From the NCBI RefSeq assembly GCF_040054535.1, contig NC_090793.1:19034501-19098500 (forward strand): a stretch of 64,000 nucleotides of DNA. The letters are read 5' to 3'. The translations under genes were made by a program, and so were the position numbers. The notes under the pieces are model-generated. The model made no database searches. It had not been told where the DNA came from and saw only the letters and a list, made by a program, of their open reading frames with translations. Of the stretch, positions 11,637 through 27,723 are shown piece by piece. The DNA is from Antennarius striatus. Lineage: Eukaryota > Chordata > Actinopteri > Lophiiformes > Antennariidae. How positions within the stretch are numbered: position 1 is the first letter of the stretch; every line of letters begins with the position of its first letter.

Positions 11637-11780
11637 GTGTGTATCGCCGGAGCTTCGGGTTCCCAGGTAATAAACTTAAAGATGTTAATTTACGACGACA
11701 TAGCAGAGATTTAAATGGAGACACACAGGAAGAGACGATCATCTCAGGAGAGGAGGATCTGGTCGAGGAGAACCCCATAG
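11637..11780 (+). other. Candidate upstream exon of best4
   Basis: It is bounded by an acceptor (ATCTGTAG at 11629-11636) and a donor (ATAG/GTAGGA at 11781). One frame is open throughout: VYRRSFGFPGNK, then an acidic end SGEEDLVEENPIG. Spliced to the best4 exon at 11878, this frame ends at TGA 11892-11894, overlapping the best4 ATG as ATGA. The segment is therefore more likely 5' UTR carrying a short upstream frame than extra bestrophin sequence. An unrelated gene is the alternative. Confidence 0.35.
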
Positions 11781-11890
11781 GTAGGATCATCCATATTAAA
11801 TGTTTATTTCATGCATGAACAGAGATTCCACGGATTACTTGAGATATTTCACACACCCCACTCTTGTTCTGATACAGAACAAACCCAGAT

Positions 11891-14241
11891 ATGACGGTTT
11901 CTTACACTCTTGAAGTGGCCAATGCCAGATTTGGAGGCTTCTCCAAGCTCCTGTTCAGGTGGAAGGGAAGCATTTACAGGCTGCTGTACAAGGAGCTGCT
12001 GGTGTTTTGTGGGGTTTATCTATTTTTCAGTGTTTTGTACAGGTAAGATAAGCAATCTTATCTCTTTATTACCCTCGAGGAGGCAGGTTAAGTGGAGTGT
12101 TTATCTGCCTCACAGGTTCATGCTGACCCCAAAGCAGCAGGATGTGTTCGAGCGGATCGCCCTTTACTGTGATCAGTTCACCAACACCAGCTTCATCCCA
12201 GTTCTGTTTGTACTGGGTGAGTCTGACGGAGCCATTCCAGTCCAATCTGAGGACGAGTGACCAGAATAAATGTAGTTCTTCTACAGGTTTCTATGTGACC
12301 ATGGCCTTCAACCGGTGGTGGGGTCAGTACACCAGCTTCCCTCTGCCTGATAACCTGATGATGGTGGTATCAGGGAACGTCCACGGGGCAGATGAGAGGG
12401 GTCGTTTGCTGAGACGGACTCTCATGAGATACGCCAACTTATCCTCGGTTCTTATTCTACGCTCCATCAGCACACGAGTTCTCAAGCGATTCCCCACCCT
12501 GGAACACGTGGTGGAGGCGGGTAAGAGACAAAGCAAATCCAGATTGAATATTTATCTTTTTGTTCTTTACATGATTGGAGATGATTTAAAATGTTTCATC
12601 ACTGCAAAAAAAAAGTTTAAATAGTTGTAGAATTTTTAAAAATGAGATTAGAAGTTTAGAAGCAATTGACAAGATAACAGTCGTATTAGAGACTAGACTC
12701 TGATTGCAGTTTAGAAACGTATGTTTTATGACATGGATCAAAACTCATTCATCCATCCCTGTTGTGCTCTAATCTGTGTCTAATCTGTGTCTAATCTTTG
12801 TGCAGGATTTATGACGACAACCGAGCTGAAACTGTTTGAGTCTCTTCACTCTGATTTCAATAAATACTGGATGCCGCTGACTTGGTTTTCAAATCTGGCG
12901 TCTCGGGCGAGAGAAGAGGGTCGGGTGAGGGATGACATCGCTCTGAGACTACTGATGGATGTGAGACGTGTTTTCTAAATAATCTTAGAAAGAGGGGTGT
13001 GAAAAAAGCACTTTTATTTTGTTAAATCCTGGATTTCCAATCGGGAGCCTCAGTATGTCCATTATGCATTATCTAAATTAATGTTAATCAGCGTAAAACT
13101 TGTATTTATATGTGCAGGAGCTCAATAATTACAGAGCCAAGTGTAGCCTCTTGTTCCACTATGACTGGATAAGCATTCCTCTGGTTTACACTCAGGTAGG
13201 CTCACAACCAAATAAAACTGATAATCCTACAATCAAACCTTACACACAAAATATATCAAAACCAACCTGACCAATGCCTTGTTTTATCGTCTGTGCAGGT
13301 TGTCACTATAGCGGTTTACTCTTATTTTGCCTTCTGCGTCATCGGACGACAGTTTCTGAACCCTCTGAAGGGGTACAAGGACCATAAACTGGACATGTAC
13401 GTCCCAGTTTTCACCTTGCTGCAGTTCTTCTTCTATGCTGGCTGGCTCAAGGTGAGAATAATGTTTCACTTGCATTAAACACTTTTTTTTTTTTTGTGAG
13501 TTTACCATGAAAGAGAAATATCCTTTCCAACCCTGCAGGTGGGGGAGCTGATCATCAATCCCTTTGGTGAGGATGATGACGACTTTGAAACCAACCAGCT
13601 GATTGACCGAAACATTCAGGTTGTTCTTTGGAAATTTTTTCAAGAATAGAATTGAATCACTGTCACACTTTAAATGAGAGAACGCTCTTGACATCTAACT
13701 GTGTTTCTACTGAAGGTTTCAATGCTGGCTGTTGATGACATGTATCAGAATCTGGCTCCAATAGTGAAGGATAAGCTGTGGGCACAGAGATATTTCTCCA
13801 TCCCTTACACTCTGTCAACAGCCACAGAAACTCTTAAGCCACCTTTTAAAGGTTCCACTTTTGACATGAGGTAAACTACTTTTACCTTCCATGTTTCTGT
13901 GAATTTTCTGCAGTGAATCCACAACATTTGTAAAAAAAACAAGTCTCTGGTGTGTTTGCAGGATGAGTGCAGAGGATCTTGAGTATCACCCACCTATAGA
14001 CGCCTCTGGAAATAAGCAGTGTTTACATTTTAAGAGCTCCCTGAGTGATGGTCTCGACAGGCTTCTGCAGAGGGGGAAAGGTATCCTGCAGGGTAGGAGC
14101 CTCCCCTCCCTGGTGGATATTTCTTCACATCTGAATGAGGAAGATGACAACGGTGCTCCTCTTAAAAATAACATTAACGCCATGAACCACAAAGAACAAG
14201 AAAAGGCATTTATAGAAGTTATAGTGGAACAAAATTTGTGA
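11891..14241 (+). CDS. best4: Bestrophin-4, calcium-activated chloride channel
   Basis: Nine coding exons: 11891-12042, 12116-12216, 12287-12520, 12806-12960, 13118-13195, 13299-13451, 13539-13619, 13716-13870, 13962-14241; 462 aa. Most exon lengths (152, 234, 155, 78, 153, 81) equal those I recall for human bestrophins. The start [17 protein letters not shown] and the stretches [12 protein letters not shown] and [15 protein letters not shown] resemble BEST4 more than BEST1-3. Channel-forming residues are retained: neck residues I78, F82 and F86 (I76/F80/F84 of BEST1) and the calcium clasp E302-D306 in [13 protein letters not shown]. Bestrophins are pentameric plasma-membrane anion channels opened by cytosolic calcium. 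The C-terminal tail is short and divergent, as usual. AATAAA begins one base after the stop (14242-14247), with further signals near 14332 and 14369. BEST4 lies beside RPS8 in human, which supports the name. Confidence 0.93.
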
Positions 14242-14960
14242 AATAAATGCTTGTTATTAATTACATTGTGATTAAAACATTATGGGAAACCAGTTTTCAT
14301 TGTGTTATACATTATTACAACACCGTTGTCAAAATAAACTAAGAAGATATGTTATTTTGTATACTTGACAAATAAATGTGCTGATCAGTGCTCTTACTTC
14401 TTAATCATGAGAATACAGTAATGTATAATCATATAAACATACAGTATGTATGGTCGTCATTATATTTTTAAATGTGTCAACACTTGAAAACAATGATTCT
14501 TTTTCTGAAGTCATTCTCATTTGTTGGTGACTACATTATGTGCCTAATAGGTTAAATAGCTAATAGTGTGTTTTTATTACCACTGTCACAATATTTTTCA
14601 ATACTTGTGACTTTCTCATGACAAAGCTGATGCCTTTTTCCCCACCTGACCTTGCCCCACTTATTTAAACCATATCTCTAAAAACACTGTATATAAAGAC
14701 TACTTTTAATTTGGTATGTATTCATTAATTTGGTAAGAAGTGTGTATTTATTTTAAATACTTACAAATCTAGCAGACTAGGTGGTATTAAAGCAGATCTT
14801 CAATCAAAGATGTATTTTATTTGGTACTTCTATTTATAGATTACATCCCTGGTAAAGATCCAAAATGCAAATTTAATTATTTATAGCAACAGTAAAGTAT
14901 TGTTCACTAAACTAAATTAAAGCGAAATTAAATCAGCCGTCGGATGCTTTAATTTTGAAG
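14242..14960. other. best4 3' end and intergenic DNA
   Basis: AT-rich sequence with several AATAAA signals in its first 150 bases. No gene, RNA or recognisable repeat follows before the hectd3 promoter. Confidence 0.6.
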
Positions 14961-14964
14961 GACA

Positions 14965-15505
14965 AACGACGGAAGTTCGAGAGGGTCAAAAGTTATTCCC
15001 CGCACTTCCGCGTTGTCAGATACCTGACGATAACCCTGGAGTCGAGTGTCAAATCGCGACACTAAGGGTATGGTGTTCGTGTTTATGTTGTGATTTTAGA
15101 TAATTAAGCAAAATTTTTTTCTTAGTATATCTATAACTTTAACCTGACATTAATAATAATAACAGTCATCGTAAAGGCCACTACTTAACCGCCAGCTAGC
15201 ATGCTAAAGTCAGAAAACTTACTGACTGCTATGAATCAGAAGAAGCCGGTACTTTTCTCATTTAATTTACAAGCTTTTATCGCTTATAATGTTTTTTTTC
15301 CACATTATATTCACCTAATGAAATGGAATTGAAAATAAAAATTAATGTATTCTGTTAAGTTTCGTTTATGCGCCGGATGCTGGATTTCTCTTGATTATTC
15401 GTTTTTTGTCATTTCTTGACAGGCGCCCCGGGGAGCCCGTCGGTAATGTCAGCTGACCCTCCCCCCCTGCTGTGCTGCTGATCGTCACCTCCATCCATCC
15501 CCAGC
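14965..15505 (+). promoter_or_regulatory. hectd3 promoter, 5' UTR and 5' UTR intron
   Basis: Two ETS-type motifs in opposite orientation, CGGAAGT at 14970-14976 and ACTTCCG at 15004-15010, mark a TATA-less housekeeping promoter. A non-coding first exon probably ends at 15067 (donor GTATGG) and resumes at 15423 after TTTCTTGACAG. The GC-rich leader then reaches ATG at 15506. Confidence 0.55.
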
Positions 15506-18500
15506 ATGTCAGAGGGGTATAGCCCTCACGTCCTGCTCGGCAGGATCCGCTTTTTGAACAGGTGTATCGAGAGCTTCAAGAGCAGCGATCCGCTTCCGGA
15601 GTCCGTCTGCTACGTTCCCAAAGAAGTCTGCTATAAAGTGTGCAAGGACTCCTCGTCCACCTCCGCCTCCTCCGGGGCATCAGCAGGAGGATCCGTCGTT
15701 GGAAAGACGCTGGTCTCCGTCTTTGAAACTCCTCACCAAACTCCACACATCAAGAAATTCTGCAAATACAACATTGAGCCAAAGAAAGGGACGTGTATCC
15801 GGACGACAGGGGATGAGTACCGCAACAGCCAGGGCCTGTGGGTCAAAATCACCAAGGTGGGAACACACTTCTCATTCAGCGTGTTCATCTCCAACTCCTC
15901 CTGTAACTGTGTGAGAAATCAGGGTTCTACATAATCCCCAGTATTGGTGGTGATTATAGCACTGCACATAGATAAATCAAAGATAAATCCAGATTAGTCC
16001 AGCATTTGCATTGCAACCCTAGTCATGATCCATTCATCATTAAACAGCAATGAGTGTGTGTAAAATGTAGTAGACTAACATTGTAAACTCAACATGTTTG
16101 TCATGTTGTCAAGGGTTCCTGTCTCAATTGAAATTTCATAAAGAATTAACAACTTTTGGTAAAAATAAATAAATTCTAGATTGTAATAAAAGTCATAGAC
16201 TTCATCTATTTTAATTTGAAATAATACCCCTTACCTCACAGCAGTGAGATGCTGGGTTCTAAAGCAGATCTTAACAGAGATTCCACATTCTCCTGCATCC
16301 CACAGTCCACAAATTCACAGGAAAGCTCTCTAAAAAGTTGCTCATACATACAATATCTGGCCAATGCTTCACATAAAACTAGTGTCAAATTAGTAACCAC
16401 GGCGATAGTCCATGGATATGTCAGAATCATGGTATTGCAAATCGCTGGCGGTTGTTTTTCCCATCTTGCACAGCCGTACTTGTCCCCCCACTTGTGAATT
16501 TCCCAGTTTGGGATCATTACAGTATATCTAATCTAATCTACGGTAGGAAGGTTTTAGGATTTTAAACAAGGCTCCGCGTCGTTCATGCTAATAAAAATGT
16601 GTGATATCTGCCTGCAGGAGCAGATGGAGGAGCACCGTCCAGACATGGAGCTGGAGGAAGGCTGGATCCTGGTGTGTAAACACACGGAGGGAGGCGACAG
16701 GCTGGTTCCAGTGGAGTCGCCAGAGACCATCAGCAGGCAGCAGCAGCTCTTTGGCTACGACCACAAGCCCTGCAACAGGTGGGAACAGGTGGTGAACGTG
16801 GAGAACGCGCTCTACATAGGATCCAAGCCCAAAGTGGCAGAGAGGGACGACGCAGCGGTCCAGAAGTTAAGGTGAGCATCTCTGTTGAAGGAGCACACCT
16901 CCCTAAAGAATCAGAGTTATTGTGTTTAACATAGCTTCATTCTGATTTTTGATTTTAAGCTATTGTTCCCTCACATGTTCAGGTACGTCCCCCCCACCTG
17001 GACGTATGAATGTGATGAGGACCTGGTGCACTATTTCTATGAGCACATAGGGAAGGAGGACGAGAACCTGGGGAGTGTGAAGCAGTGTGTGACCAGCATA
17101 GACGTTTCTTCATATTCAGTGAGTCACTAATTCAACTTATGTCGCCGTTTTTCATCTTCTACAAAAAAGGTGGAGACTTAAGCTTCAGATTGATTTGCTC
17201 TAATTCTACATGAATATGTTTGTTATTGATTACTTTGCCTTCACGTGTTCTGATAGGATGATCCCAGCGGAGGTGTGAGCTGTCTGACAGACGGTGACAA
17301 TGAAACTTACTGGGAGAGTGATGGCATGCAGGGACAACACTGGATCCGCCTCCATATGAAGAGAGGCACTGTGGTCAAGTAAGACGCTGATCAACAAGTG
17401 CTATTAACAATACAGTATTATGTTTATGAATAATTTTTATACCAGAAAATATGTCAACGTTTAGGTCATTCAGGTCTCATCAATTAAAAATAAACACTGG
17501 AGTTTAGTGACAACGGAGAAATTTGAGTATGGCAAATTAGATTTTGAAAGTACCAATCTCTGTGTGTATACACACATGAATCTTATAATTAATCTTATTA
17601 ATAATCAATTCATCTCATTAATCGTATGCTTTTTTCTTCCCAGTAAACTGATCCTGACGGTGGACTCAACAGATGACAACTACATGCCGAAACGAGTTAC
17701 CGTGTATGGAGGAGAGGGCGACAATCTGAAGAAGCTGAGCGACGTCACGATAGACGAGTGAGCCTTTAAAATCAGAGTTTGTCACATATTTCACAAAGAA
17801 TACTTCAGACGAGAGGATATGAGCATCGGGAAGAAGAAGAATTCCACTGGTTTCATATTAAGACACAAACCTTTATGTCCATATCTAATAGTTTAAGGCA
17901 GAATGACCCAGACATTTGATATTTTTGATATTATTTAGTAAATGTACTCTTTCTTTCTAGTAATCTGATAGGAGAGGTGTGTGTATTGGAGGACATGACG
18001 TCTCACCTGCCTGTAATTGAGATTCGAATTGAGGAATGTCGAGGTAAGACTTGTTTCTGTATTTACCTGGATTTCTCCTGTGGTTTCAGTGCATTCAGTT
18101 GGAGATACTTCTGTATCCCGAACCCTAAATATCATTTTTTTCTCTTTTACCTTTAAAGATGAGGGGATAGATGTTCGCATCCGAGGCTTGAAGATCAAAT
18201 CCTCGTGTGAGAGAGACTTGGGTCTGAACGCTGATGTTTTCCAGTCCTGTAACCTGGTGCGCTACCCCCGTCTGCAGGGCAACACTCCTGACACCCTGTA
18301 CCGCAGAGCGCTGGTCATCCAGCGGTAGGTCAACACGACAGTCACCTACAAACACGGTTGTCATGGTAATGGGAAATAGAGCAGGTTAAATGTCGTCTAG
18401 GGTTGGGGTCAACATTGTGAAGTCCGTGTTCTTCAAGCTGTTCATGTTCTTGTCTCTGCCCCCACAGGTTCATCAGCCTGCTGGACAGCGTTCTCCCACA

Positions 18501-20489
18501 CTTGGTGCCAGCTTGGGATTATAGTCTGGGTACCTTCAACCAGATTAAAGTGAGGCATTATGAGGCTTTTTAATGTACAAGACTGCCATAGGATAACGTC
18601 CATAATTAAAAATTAAATAGTGACAAGCTTTAAGCCAGTAAGCTTCCATTTAGCTCTCATTCTATCACGGCTATCGCTTTTATTTTAAATGTGAAACAAG
18701 TTGAGGAGCGACCTTTAAATTTCAACAGTTTTTTTTTCTCTTTTAAACAGACATTTCATTACATTTTTAAGAAACATTTAAAGCTACAGTGAAGTTAAAC
18801 GATGTTACCGGCACTCAGTAAAACACTGAACAATTGTTTTCCTTCAATACCACTGAGGACAAGAAACAGAACAGATGTTGTTCACGATTATTGTTGTTAT
18901 TTGTCAAGTTATCTTTTTTTGGACATTTTGAATTAAGGGGCACCGTTTACATAATGTAAAAAAATTGAACTGAACAAATTATCTGATCAAATCTATTATC
19001 TTCTTGAATAGAAGAACTGTTATACTCATATTACAATGAAAGCAGTACTTTATATACAAAACCCACAGAGTTTATAGTGAATGCTAATGTTTGATACTTG
19101 AACAGTCTTTATAAACTAGTAATGCACTGCTGAATCGGTTCCTCTCTACTGACTCTGATGAGACATAACCTTGTATTTTTCTCTCTGGTGCCACTAGAAC
19201 ATTAAACAGTTCCTGCTGCTGTCCAAACGCCGCTCGGCCCTGATCACGCAGTGCTTGAAGGACTCGGAGACCAGTAAGCCAAACTTCATGCCCCGACTCT
19301 ACATCAACCGCCGTCTGGCCATGGAGCACAGAGACAACCCGTCTCTGGACCCCAGCTGCAAGAACGCTGTGTTCAGTCAGGTATTTGGGAGGGTTTTCTC
19401 AAAAGTGGGTGAAATAATTTAGAAAGAAACCCCCTGAAGCCAAGAGAATTAGCTGTTCTTGAATAAAAATGAGTAAACGTCCCCCAAACATGAGTAGTTT
19501 AAGCACATTTCTGTTTATTAGCAGAATCATTAATTTGTCCACTTGATGGCGCTTTAGAGCAAATGAAGCACCATGAAGCTTTGAAATTCAAAAAACTTTA
19601 TTTGTTAGTTCAAAAACTGGTTAGTTCAAAAACCTAGTTGCTTAGTTCATCTCATCACACTTTTTACCCTCAACGTTGCTTCTGTTTTTAATTTTTGTTA
19701 TTTCCCTCATTGAAGGTGTATGAAGGCCTCAAGCCGTCTGACAAATTTGAGAAGACTTTGGATTACAGGTCTGTGTGTTTTAAGACTTTCTTCTCAAACT
19801 CATGTGTCCCATTTCTTTTTTGTTGCGTGAATGTGATTGTCATGCAAAAGAACCTACTGTAATTCCACTGTCCTTTCCTTTGCATTCAGATGGCCTGCTC
19901 GCTATGACCAGTGGTGGGAGTGTAAGTTCATTGCAGAGGGAATCATCGACCAGGGAGGGGGGTTTCGGGACAGCCTGGCAGACATGTCTGAGGAGCTTTG
20001 CCCCAGTTCAGCCGAGTGTCCCATGCCTCTGCCGTTCTTCAGCCGTACATCCAACCAGGTAGTCGTCGTGGACGTCGGACTGCGTGTCGGTGTTTTAAGT
20101 GTTTGCATTTTTTTTTTAACCTAACGTTTGCAAACCTGTCAGGGCTCCTTAGAGGCCAGAGATTACTACGTCCCCAACCCATCGTGTAAAGACTTCCAAA
20201 AGTACGAGTGGATCGGTCAGCTCATGGGCGCCGCTCTCAGAGGAAAAGACTTCCTGGTGATTGATTCTCATTCTCCACCAGCAGCATTGCTCTAAATGAA
20301 GACATCATGGGGGTAGAAAGTTCATCTTCTGGCGTCTTGCAGGTCCTGGCTCTTCCTGGGTTAGTGTGGAAGCAGCTGACAGGGGAAGCTGTCAGCTGGA
20401 ATAAAGATTTTCCTGCCGTGGACTCCGTGCTGGTGAGGACATTCAGATGATTCCAGATGATCCTAAAGAAGAGACTGCAGACTAGGATT

Positions 20490-20534
<45 letters not shown>

Positions 20535-22263
20535 CAAATTCCTGCTGTCACACAAATTGAATTTGACTTAAATGATGGATATCTTTGGATGTGTGTGTAG
20601 GTGAACCTGCTGGAGGCCATGGAGAACATGGACCGGGAGACGTTTGAGTTCCGGTTCGGTGAGGAGCTGGTGTACACCACTCTGCTAAGCGACGGTCAGA
20701 TGGTGGAGCTTATCCCTGGGGGCAATAATGTGGCTGTTAGCTATGAGGATCGCTGCGATTTTGTCCGCCTGGTGCAGAAGACCCGGTTAGAGGAGAGCAG
20801 ACAGCAGGTGCGATTGTGTTCTTACATTTCCTTCCTGTATGTTGCTGTTGTCTATACAAACCTGTGAAAACATTAGGACTCCCCATTAAATAATCAGCTC
20901 TTTATTAAGATTCGTTGGCATATTGATGTCCAATCCTGTGAAGAAAGTGATTTAATTGCAACAACAAACAATAAAAACTAACATTGTTTTACTCATCAAA
21001 CAATAAAACGTATTTTAATTGAGGAAAAAATTAGGACACCCTACCCCCAAAATAAGTAGTGTTGCCCGTGCGGAATGCTGGGTAATGATGATCTGACCAT
21101 GTTCATATGGTGTGATACACTTGTGTGTTTGATAAGAATAACAAAGTTAATTTTGTTGTTTAATTGCAATCATTTCTTTTCCAGACATAAGTAAAGACAA
21201 GATTGAACATTGATATTTGAATATGTCTTCATAAAGAGATGATTATTTAATGGGGTGTCCTAACTTTTTCACATGACTGCATGCAGGTGCTTCCATTCTT
21301 CTGTTTAAAGTCATCCACTAGTTCTGTTGTGTCAGAGGCAGCTGAACGATGTGACTGATGATCTCCTCTGTACAGATATCAGCCATGCAGGCGGGGCTGC
21401 TGAAGGTAGTTCCTCAGGCAGTACTGGACCTGCTCACCTGGCAAGAAGTTGAAAAGAAAGTGTGTGGAGACCCAGAAATCTCAGTGGACGCCCTGAAACG
21501 ACTCAGTGAGTGTCCACACTCGAGTGTGTACATTTGAATTGCTATTTTATTTGATTTTTTTTAATCAAACAGTATTAAGTTAAGACTTGTTTCTGTCTCT
21601 TTCCAAGCACACTATGAAGACCTGGAACAAAGTGACGTCAGAGTGCAGTACTTATGGGAAGCACTGACAAACTTCACCAATGGTCAGTTCACTCTATCAA
21701 CTTTTTTTCCAGCCTGTATTAAACCTGCGTGAACCAACATCAATGATGTTCCTTTGGTTTTCAGAGGATCGCAGTCGGTTTCTGAGGTTTGTTACTGGCA
21801 GAAGTCGTCTTCCTGCTCCCATCTACATATTCCCCGACAAACAAGGGTTAGTGGAAGTGTATCCATTAGCGGATCCATTACTGCCACCTGTTGATAACAA
21901 ATCATTTTGATTTCATTTTTGACATGTTTTATGTTTCTTGGTTTAGCTCTGAAACAACGGATGCACTTCCTCAATCCTCCACGTGTTCCAGCACTCTTTA
22001 TTTACCCAACTACCCAAGGTAAACACATGCTCTGTGTTTTTATTTAGAAAGTCTCTTACTTATACATTAAGGGGACAGTTTTCTTTAACACTTCAGTTAA
22101 AAGTCAGTTTATTTTCACATTTGTTTTTTGTGGAAATTGTCAGTTGTTTATGTCCTCTCTTGTTCATTCTCACCACAGTGCAAAGGTTTGTGAGGAGAAG
22201 CTACGATATGCTGCATATAACTGTGTGGCCATAGACACAGACATGAGCCCCTGGGAGGAGTGA
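15506..22263 (+). CDS. hectd3: HECT-domain E3 ubiquitin ligase HECTD3
   Basis: Nineteen coding exons with consistent phases: 15506-15856, 16618-16871, 16983-17118, 17257-17378, 17644-17757, 17961-18043, 18159-18324, 18468-18549, 19198-19380, 19716-19768, 19890-20058, 20143-20256, 20343-20432, 20601-20807, 21376-21505, 21608-21682, 21765-21846, 21947-22018, 22179-22263; 855 aa against 861 in human. HECTD3 transfers ubiquitin from an E2, through a HECT cysteine thioester, to cytosolic substrates. The middle carries an APC10/DOC-type substrate-binding domain (about residues 210-395, including YWESDG and [20 protein letters not shown]). The C-terminal part is the HECT domain (from about 510). The catalytic cysteine is C817 in [13 protein letters not shown] (TGT at 21984-21986). 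The C-terminus [13 protein letters not shown] matches human. The N-terminal 60 residues are the least conserved. AATAAA lies at 22346-22351. A mariner-like MITE occupies intron 14. Confidence 0.97.
16490..16541 (+). repeat. LINE 3' tail fragment
   Basis: CTTGTGAATTTCCCAGTTTG followed by a degenerate poly(A)-signal stretch and TCTAA units. It matches the tail at 6018-6060. It lies in hectd3 intron 1, whose remaining ~700 bases hold nothing recognisable. Confidence 0.6.
18550..19197 (+). other. hectd3 intron 8
   Basis: A 648-base AT-rich intron. No RNA gene or transposon recognised. Confidence 0.7.
20492..20533. repeat. CA dinucleotide microsatellite in hectd3 intron 13
   Basis: About 20 AC units between exons 13 and 14. 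Confidence 0.97.
20857..21279. mobile_element. Tc1/mariner-like MITE in hectd3 intron 14
   Basis: The ends form long terminal inverted repeats. The left end (GTGAAAACATTAGGACTCCCC, then CATTAAATAATCAGCTCTTTAT) matches the reverse complement of the right end (GTGAAAAAGTTAGGACACCCC, then CATTAAATAATCATCTCTTTAT) at about 42 of 50 positions. Weaker complementarity extends inward through an ATTGCAA/TTGCAAT pair. A TA dinucleotide flanks the left end (20855-20856) and CA the right, consistent with a decayed TA target duplication. A third copy of the terminal motif (ATTAGGACACCCTAC) lies inside near 21029-21044. There is no transposase, so the element is non-autonomous. Family is inferred from TIR style and TA target. 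Confidence 0.7.
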
Positions 22264-22351
22264 TTGATCGCTGCTGCTTCGGTGAACAAACATGACAAAT
22301 CACTGAAGAAATCTTCCCGCCATAATCACCATCCAAGATGTATATAATAAA

Positions 22352-22970
22352 GTCTATACAGAAACATGAAAATCTATGTCTTCATGGTTAGAGTCGACAA
22401 TTATAACAGAATGCAGTTATTTACAGATCCTATTGGCTTAAATGTGTAAACCTTTTCTTTATAAATACAGGTAGACCTCAGCTTACATCATTTTGAGTTA
22501 GGTTGCTCTCAATTTTACATCAGTTTTACTACCTTCCATCTGTCCGCCTCAAATTACTAGTAAACCGTTAAAAGCCCATAATATCATAATAACAATAACT
22601 AGGCTCTGTGATGCACTGGCAGTGCAACCTGGAGCGTTTCCCCGCCACTCGCCCATAAATCTGCTTTGATTGGCTCCAGCAACCCCCGTGACCCGCGAAA
22701 CGGAAGAAGCAGGATAGAAAATGAATGAATGAGTGTACAATCATCCATTCACCTGGTAGATATACTAGATTAAAATGTTTACTCAACCATGTGATGTGAA
22801 GTTAGGAAGTCGCAATAAAAGTTTGGTGAAATAAAACTTTTGGGGGAAAATATTTGTTGCATTATGTGGACCAACCCCTCAACAAAGATAAATTGTGCGT
22901 CTCCCGTCCAAAGAGATGACTTTATGATGGATACCCATACAAACCTTACTAGAAAACATCTGTGCGCGTC
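22352..22970. other. hectd3-rps8 intergenic DNA
   Basis: A 620-base spacer between two tandem genes. It holds one SINE/LINE-like fragment (22596-22735) and ends at the rps8 promoter element. Confidence 0.7.
22596..22735 (+). repeat. L2/V-SINE-like 3' fragment
   Basis: CCCGCCACTCGCCCATAAAT, then GATTGGCTCCAGCAACCCCC, then GTGACCCGCGAAACGGAAGA, ending in AGAAAATGAATGAATGAGTG. This is the conserved 3' domain and ATGA-type tail shared by fish L2-clade LINEs and V-SINEs. No 5' part is present. Confidence 0.65.
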
Positions 22971-22983
22971 CGGATGCACGAAA

Positions 22984-22993
22984 TCTCGCGAGA
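22984..22993. promoter_or_regulatory. TCTCGCGAGA promoter element upstream of rps8
   Basis: The perfect palindrome TCTCGCGAGA lies 63 bases upstream of the rps8 ATG. This is the known CGCG element of vertebrate housekeeping promoters, bound by BANP when unmethylated. A pyrimidine-rich stretch at about 23030-23040 (TTCCTCTTTCT) could be the 5'-TOP start of the transcript. Confidence 0.7.
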
Positions 22994-23055
22994 AGTTGTC
23001 GCTTCAAACCTTCCCATGATCCTTTTCGGTTCCTCTTTCTAGCCGGCGCCTGAGA

Positions 23056-26317
<3,262 letters not shown>

Positions 26318-26345
26318 ATGTACAGCTGTTTGATACGTCAATAAA

Positions 26346-27686
26346 ATCCAAACACCCCACAACTGTGTTTCGTGATGTGAACATTTTTCAGCATCCTGAC
26401 ATACAATGCGCTATGACAAAATACGCTTACTGCTGCCAGAATGTAGGGACATTTCACTCTTGACTATTGTAGATTGCTATATTGGGTTTTTCATTCTATA
26501 ACAATAGACAAATTATAGAATATATGTGACAATCTATCAGTAGGAATCAATTATGTCAAAGTTAATTGATTTTCAAAAAATTGCTTCAAATATTAACTCG
26601 TATTTTAAACAACTTGGCAAAAAAAATACTAGCTTGTTGGCTACACTTCCTGACAGTGACGACCATCACATGTAGCTTTTCATGTGCTTTACCTAAAAGG
26701 TCCGAGTGGAATTCCTTCACATCTAAATGTTCAAAGTGGAGCTGTTTTTGGTCACGTTTGCAGTCAGAAGGATGTAGTCATGTCTAATGGCCTACCTTCA
26801 ATACCCTATTCCAGCCTAAAGTCTTGCAAACGTCCATCTCCATTTTCTCCATTGTTTTTTCCCCCACTTTGTGGGTAACCTGTGTTGCCCTTCCCCGCTG
26901 GCTATGGGCAGGGAACACCCCGGATGAATCGCCAACGCATTTGATTTTAGGATTCTTTTGAACCAAATTACAAAACCAATGCCTGGTTTTATTACATCAT
27001 TTTCAGTGAAAAATTAGCTATTCGTAGTTTCAATATTTTTTCGAATGTGATGAGTTTTTGTTTTTCTGAGGATACTAATAATTTGTTTCGTATGTGAATA
27101 GTACTCCATACCAGAGAAACTCCAGTCCGTTAAATTGTTTTTTGAAGAATTTTTTTATCTGAAATAAATGTTAAGCAGAAAAAACACGTACATCCATGAA
27201 GGACTGTACCAAAAGATTTCCTGTTTGGTTAAATAGATACTCAAAAACTTGTTTCTAACCCTGGAGCCTGTCCCTTGGTGTTGGTAACAATGCTCAAGAA
27301 CAAGAAACTCAAGTCCTTGACTTAGCATGTCTTTAAATGTTCCAAAAAATATTTCATGCTGATCTGACTGGTTGAGGTGGACTACACACAAACCCCACAC
27401 AAGAGTCCCTGGCACCATCATATGGATTGGTAGACTAAATCAATTCGTGAAACAAATATTAAATTTACCCACGGAAACCCACATATCAAAACCCAACTGT
27501 ATTGATAAGTCAGTAACAGCATTTGATGTCTATAAACACTTGAATTTTCAACTTTAGAGAAAACAGTATTGTTCCAAGCAAGACTACTGTGTATGAATAA
27601 AAATCTGAATTTTTAAAAAATCCACTTTAAGTAATGCCATCAAGACCACTTTTGATTTTATTTTATTTCTAATCTATTATTATTAC

Positions 27687-27723
<37 letters not shown>

